From: Bacteroidales bacterium UBA4070
GTDB taxonomy: Bacteria > Bacteroidota > Bacteroidia > Bacteroidales > VadinHA17
DNA length: 64,000 nt
Assembly: GCA_002383485.1 (NCBI GenBank)
Contig: DFYY01000003.1
Location: forward strand, 1 to 64,000
Reading direction: 5' to 3'
Below are positions 61,587 to 64,000 of this stretch, one piece after another; within the stretch, counting starts at the first letter, position 1, and each line of letters begins with the position of its first letter. Made by a program: the position numbers and the translations under genes. The notes beneath the pieces are model-generated. The model had not been told where the DNA came from, ran no database searches, and saw only the letters and a list, made by a program, of their open reading frames with translations.

Positions 61587-63500
61587 ATGAAGTCAATTAT
61601 CCGGTTCTTCGAAGAAAATGTGGAAAAGTATTCGACCAATATCTACCTGTGGGAGAAGCTGCAGGAGAAGTATGAAGGCACTACCTACCAGGAAACAAGG
61701 CGTCAGGTTCACGAATTCGGAGCCGGTCTGATGCAACTTGGCATCAATAAGGGTGACCGGGTAAGCCTGCTGGCTGACGGGCGCAACAGCTGGGTCATTG
61801 GGGAACTGGGGATACTCTATGCAGGAGGGGTGACTGTGCCTCTTTCAATTAAACTTAATCCGGAAGAGATCAAATTTCGGCTGACCCACTCAGGGTCAAA
61901 GATGGTAATCACCTCAAGTACCCAGGCACCGATGATACTCAAGGTGATTGACCGGTGTCCGGACCTGGTAAAGGTCATATTCATGGATCCCATGGAAGAG
62001 TATGCCGAGGGCCAGATCCATTTCAACGAGGTGAGAAAGATCGGCCGTGAGTGGCTGGAGATTCCTGCCAACAGGAAGAGCTTCGAAGGGTTCACAGCTT
62101 CCATTACTCCATCAGATTATGCCAATATATGCTATACGTCAGGCACTACGGCAGACCCCAAGGGTATCATCCTTACGCACGGCAATTACGTTACCAACGT
62201 TTACCAGTCATACAGCCTGATGGATATCCCGCAGTATTACAAGACATTGCTTATCCTCCCCTGGGACCATTCTTTTGCGCACACGGCGGGCATATACGCC
62301 TTCATGGGCAAGGGAGCCAGCATCGCCTCAGTGAAGGTAGGCAAGACTCCCATGGAGACACTTCGGAATATCCCGATCTGTATGAAAGAGATAAAGCCGA
62401 ACCTGCTTTTGAGCGTTCCGGCACTGGCTAAAAACTTCCGTAAAAACATCGAAAAAGGGATTAAGGAGAAGGGTAATATGACGGAAGCCCTCTTCAACTT
62501 CGCCCTGAAGATGGCATATTCCTATAACAGGGAAGGTTACAACAAGGGACTCGGGATTCAGAAGCTGAAGAAGCCGCTGCTCAGGTTATTCGATAAAATA
62601 CTGTTCAGCAAGGTAAGAGAGGCATTCGGTGGCGAACTTGATTTCTTTATAGGAGGCGGTGCACTTCTTGACATAGAATTGCAGCGCTTCTTCTATGCAA
62701 TCGGGGTACCGATGTACCAGGGCTACGGTCTCTCGGAGGCATCCCCCATCATCTCCTCCAACTCGGCAGCAAGGCATAAGCTGGGATCGTCAGGTTACCT
62801 TGTAAACAACATGGACCTGAAGATATGTGACGATGACGGCAATGAACTGCCGGTTGGCCAGAAGGGCGAGATCGTGATCCGCGGCGGCAACGTCATGCAT
62901 GGTTACTGGAAGAACGAAACTGCCACCAATGATGCAATACGTGACGGCTGGCTCTATACCGGTGATATGGGGTATATGAGTGAAGACGGTTTTCTCTACG
63001 TTCTTGGCCGTTTTAAAAGCCTGCTCATTGCTGACGACGGCGAGAAATTCAGTCCTGAAGGAATAGAGGAAGCTATCAGCGAACAGTCTAAATACATCGA
63101 CCAATGCATGCTCTACAATAACCAGAAGCCCTACACGGTGGCGCTGATTGTACCCAACCAGCATGCGCTGAAGCTTTACCTCGAAGATCGAAATATGACT
63201 GCCACCACAGAGGAAGGCAAGAGGGCCGTTCTAAATCTTATTGAGAATGAAGTAAATGAGTACCGCATCAATGGAAAGTACGGTCACATGTTTCCACACC
63301 GCTGGCTGCCGGTTGCGCTTGGTGTGCTGAACGAGAGCTTCAATGAGAGCAACGGCATGATGAACTCAACCATGAAGATCGTCAGGGGAAAGATCACCGA
63401 AAAGTATCAGGATCTTATTGAGTGGCTATACACACCGATGGGAAAGATCGTGAACAATGAACGCAACATGGAAGAGGTCGAGAAGATGAAGCTCGGCTGA
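61587..63500 (+). CDS. long-chain fatty acid-CoA ligase (AMP-binding)
   Basis: A 637-residue acyl-adenylating enzyme that activates a fatty acid to acyl-CoA. The adenylate loop YTSGTTADPKG is at 183-193, GYGLSEASP in the middle and GRFKSLLIADDGEKFSPEGIE near the end. The chain length preferred cannot be told. Divergent from the SPOR gene with about 140 bases between. Confidence 0.9.
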   Translation: MKSIIRFFEENVEKYSTNIYLWEKLQEKYEGTTYQETRRQVHEFGAGLMQLGINKGDRVSLLADGRNSWVIGELGILYAGGVTVPLSIKLNPEEIKFRLTHSGSKMVITSSTQAPMILKVIDRCPDLVKVIFMDPMEEYAEGQIHFNEVRKIGREWLEIPANRKSFEGFTASITPSDYANICYTSGTTADPKGIILTHGNYVTNVYQSYSLMDIPQYYKTLLILPWDHSFAHTAGIYAFMGKGASIASVKVGKTPMETLRNIPICMKEIKPNLLLSVPALAKNFRKNIEKGIKEKGNMTEALFNFALKMAYSYNREGYNKGLGIQKLKKPLLRLFDKILFSKVREAFGGELDFFIGGGALLDIELQRFFYAIGVPMYQGYGLSEASPIISSNSAARHKLGSSGYLVNNMDLKICDDDGNELPVGQKGEIVIRGGNVMHGYWKNETATNDAIRDGWLYTGDMGYMSEDGFLYVLGRFKSLLIADDGEKFSPEGIEEAISEQSKYIDQCMLYNNQKPYTVALIVPNQHALKLYLEDRNMTATTEEGKRAVLNLIENEVNEYRINGKYGHMFPHRWLPVALGVLNESFNESNGMMNSTMKIVRGKITEKYQDLIEWLYTPMGKIVNNERNMEEVEKMKLG

Positions 63501-63519
63501 TCCGCAAACAGATCTTATA

Positions 63520-64000
63520 TGAAGTCTTTATTTATTCCGGTACTGTTTGTCACCGCCGGAGTGATGACATTTTGTACGGGTGAAAAGGAAACCGTATGGA
63601 AACCTGCTGAAAATCCGCTCCTCACGGTCTGGGGTGAGAGTATAGATCCGGCCATGCCATGGCCGGAATATCCCCGTCCGGGATTGGAGCGGGCTGAATG
63701 GATGAGTCTTAACGGATTGTGGTACTATTCAATCTGCCCGAAGGAGGCTGATCGCCCTGAACCACAGGGTAAGATACTTGTCCCCTACCCCGCAGAATCA
63801 GCTCTCTCCGGAGTTAAGGCCCGCATTACCGATTCGCTGGCACTCTGGTATTCACGTGAATTCACCATCCCAAGACGCTGGAAGGAGAAGCAACTGATAC
63901 TCAATTTTGAGGCATCGGACTGGGAGACAACGGTCTGGATCGACGACAATTTTGCTGTCAGCCACCGTGGCGGGTATGATCCGTTCTCATGCAATATCAC
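63520..64000 (+). CDS. GH2-type glycoside hydrolase, N-terminal part (runs off the window)
   Basis: About 160 codons before the window ends, all open. A leader (VLFVTAGVMTFC) with Cys19 suggests a lipoprotein. WGESIDPAMPWPEYPRP and LNGLWYYSICPKE, then LALWYSREFTIPRRW and FEASDWETTVWIDD, match the sugar-binding domain at the N-terminus of GH2 beta-galactosidases and relatives. The catalytic domain lies outside the window. Confidence 0.8.

Noticed and set aside
1..64000. tRNA or rRNA genes, insertion sequences, prophage and defence systems
   Set aside because: I looked through the intergenic gaps and coding frames and saw no tRNA-like CCA/anticodon arrangement, rRNA sequence, transposase, integrase or known defence domain.

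Overview
The window reads as a chromosomal segment of a Bacteroidota (Bacteroidetes) bacterium with moderate GC, probably from a Bacteroidales-like lineage. Lineage signs seen in the sequence: a surface protein ending in a type IX secretion type-B sorting domain (55380-56843), DUF3078 and DUF4197 proteins, many short lipoprotein leaders, almost no Shine-Dalgarno sequences, and several boxes of the Bacteroidota -7 type TAnnTTTG/TAnnTTCG ahead of genes. I see no rRNA, tRNA, CRISPR array, insertion sequence, integrase or phage gene.

Layout. 0-7.5 kb: a small membrane protein, peptide deformylase, a repeat-rich gap, an NAD(P)-binding oxidoreductase, a GNAT acetyltransferase, a membrane protein plus DUF2007 pair, then an exported amidohydrolase, a P1-family peptidase and a Na/Ca antiporter. 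7.5-26 kb is an accessory, visibly eroding region. It holds exported hydrolases (beta-helix protein with one internal stop, TolB-like propeller protein, GH95 fucosidase, M81 peptidase, S9 prolyl oligopeptidase, two tandem beta-lactamase-fold serine hydrolases) mixed with truncated genes: an ABC ATPase cut after Walker A, signal-peptide stubs, a C-terminal steroid 5-alpha-reductase piece, an opine-dehydrogenase-like piece and a phosphomannose-isomerase piece.

25.8-32.9 kb is a tight operon: a PrsW-like protease, NagA, a ROK sugar kinase, an MFS transporter, a SIS-domain isomerase, a UroD/MtaA-like protein with the HxC...C zinc motif, and a patatin. It looks like an amino-sugar uptake and breakdown module with an unexpected methyltransferase-like member. 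32.9-36 kb: a promoter followed by small exported, coiled-coil and lipoprotein genes, ending in a DUF3078 gene with its middle deleted.

36-64 kb is mostly conserved housekeeping: uracil phosphoribosyltransferase and a nucleoside transporter, a ZupT zinc transporter, a DnaJ-domain membrane protein, a thioesterase, TsaD, TamB, an ExbB-ExbD-TonB energy-transduction operon, TauE, a response regulator, GlyA, a CLC chloride channel, an M16 peptidase pair coupled to a type IX cargo protein, RelA/SpoT, a Fur-family regulator, PurA, a SPOR lipoprotein, an acyl-CoA ligase and the start of a GH2 enzyme.

The most notable observations are (i) the cluster of gene remnants whose interiors or flanks are missing, spread between about 9 and 36 kb, and (ii) the amino-sugar operon carrying an MtaA-like protein and a ROK kinase without the usual zinc cysteines. 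I did not find a clear novel defence or mobile system.
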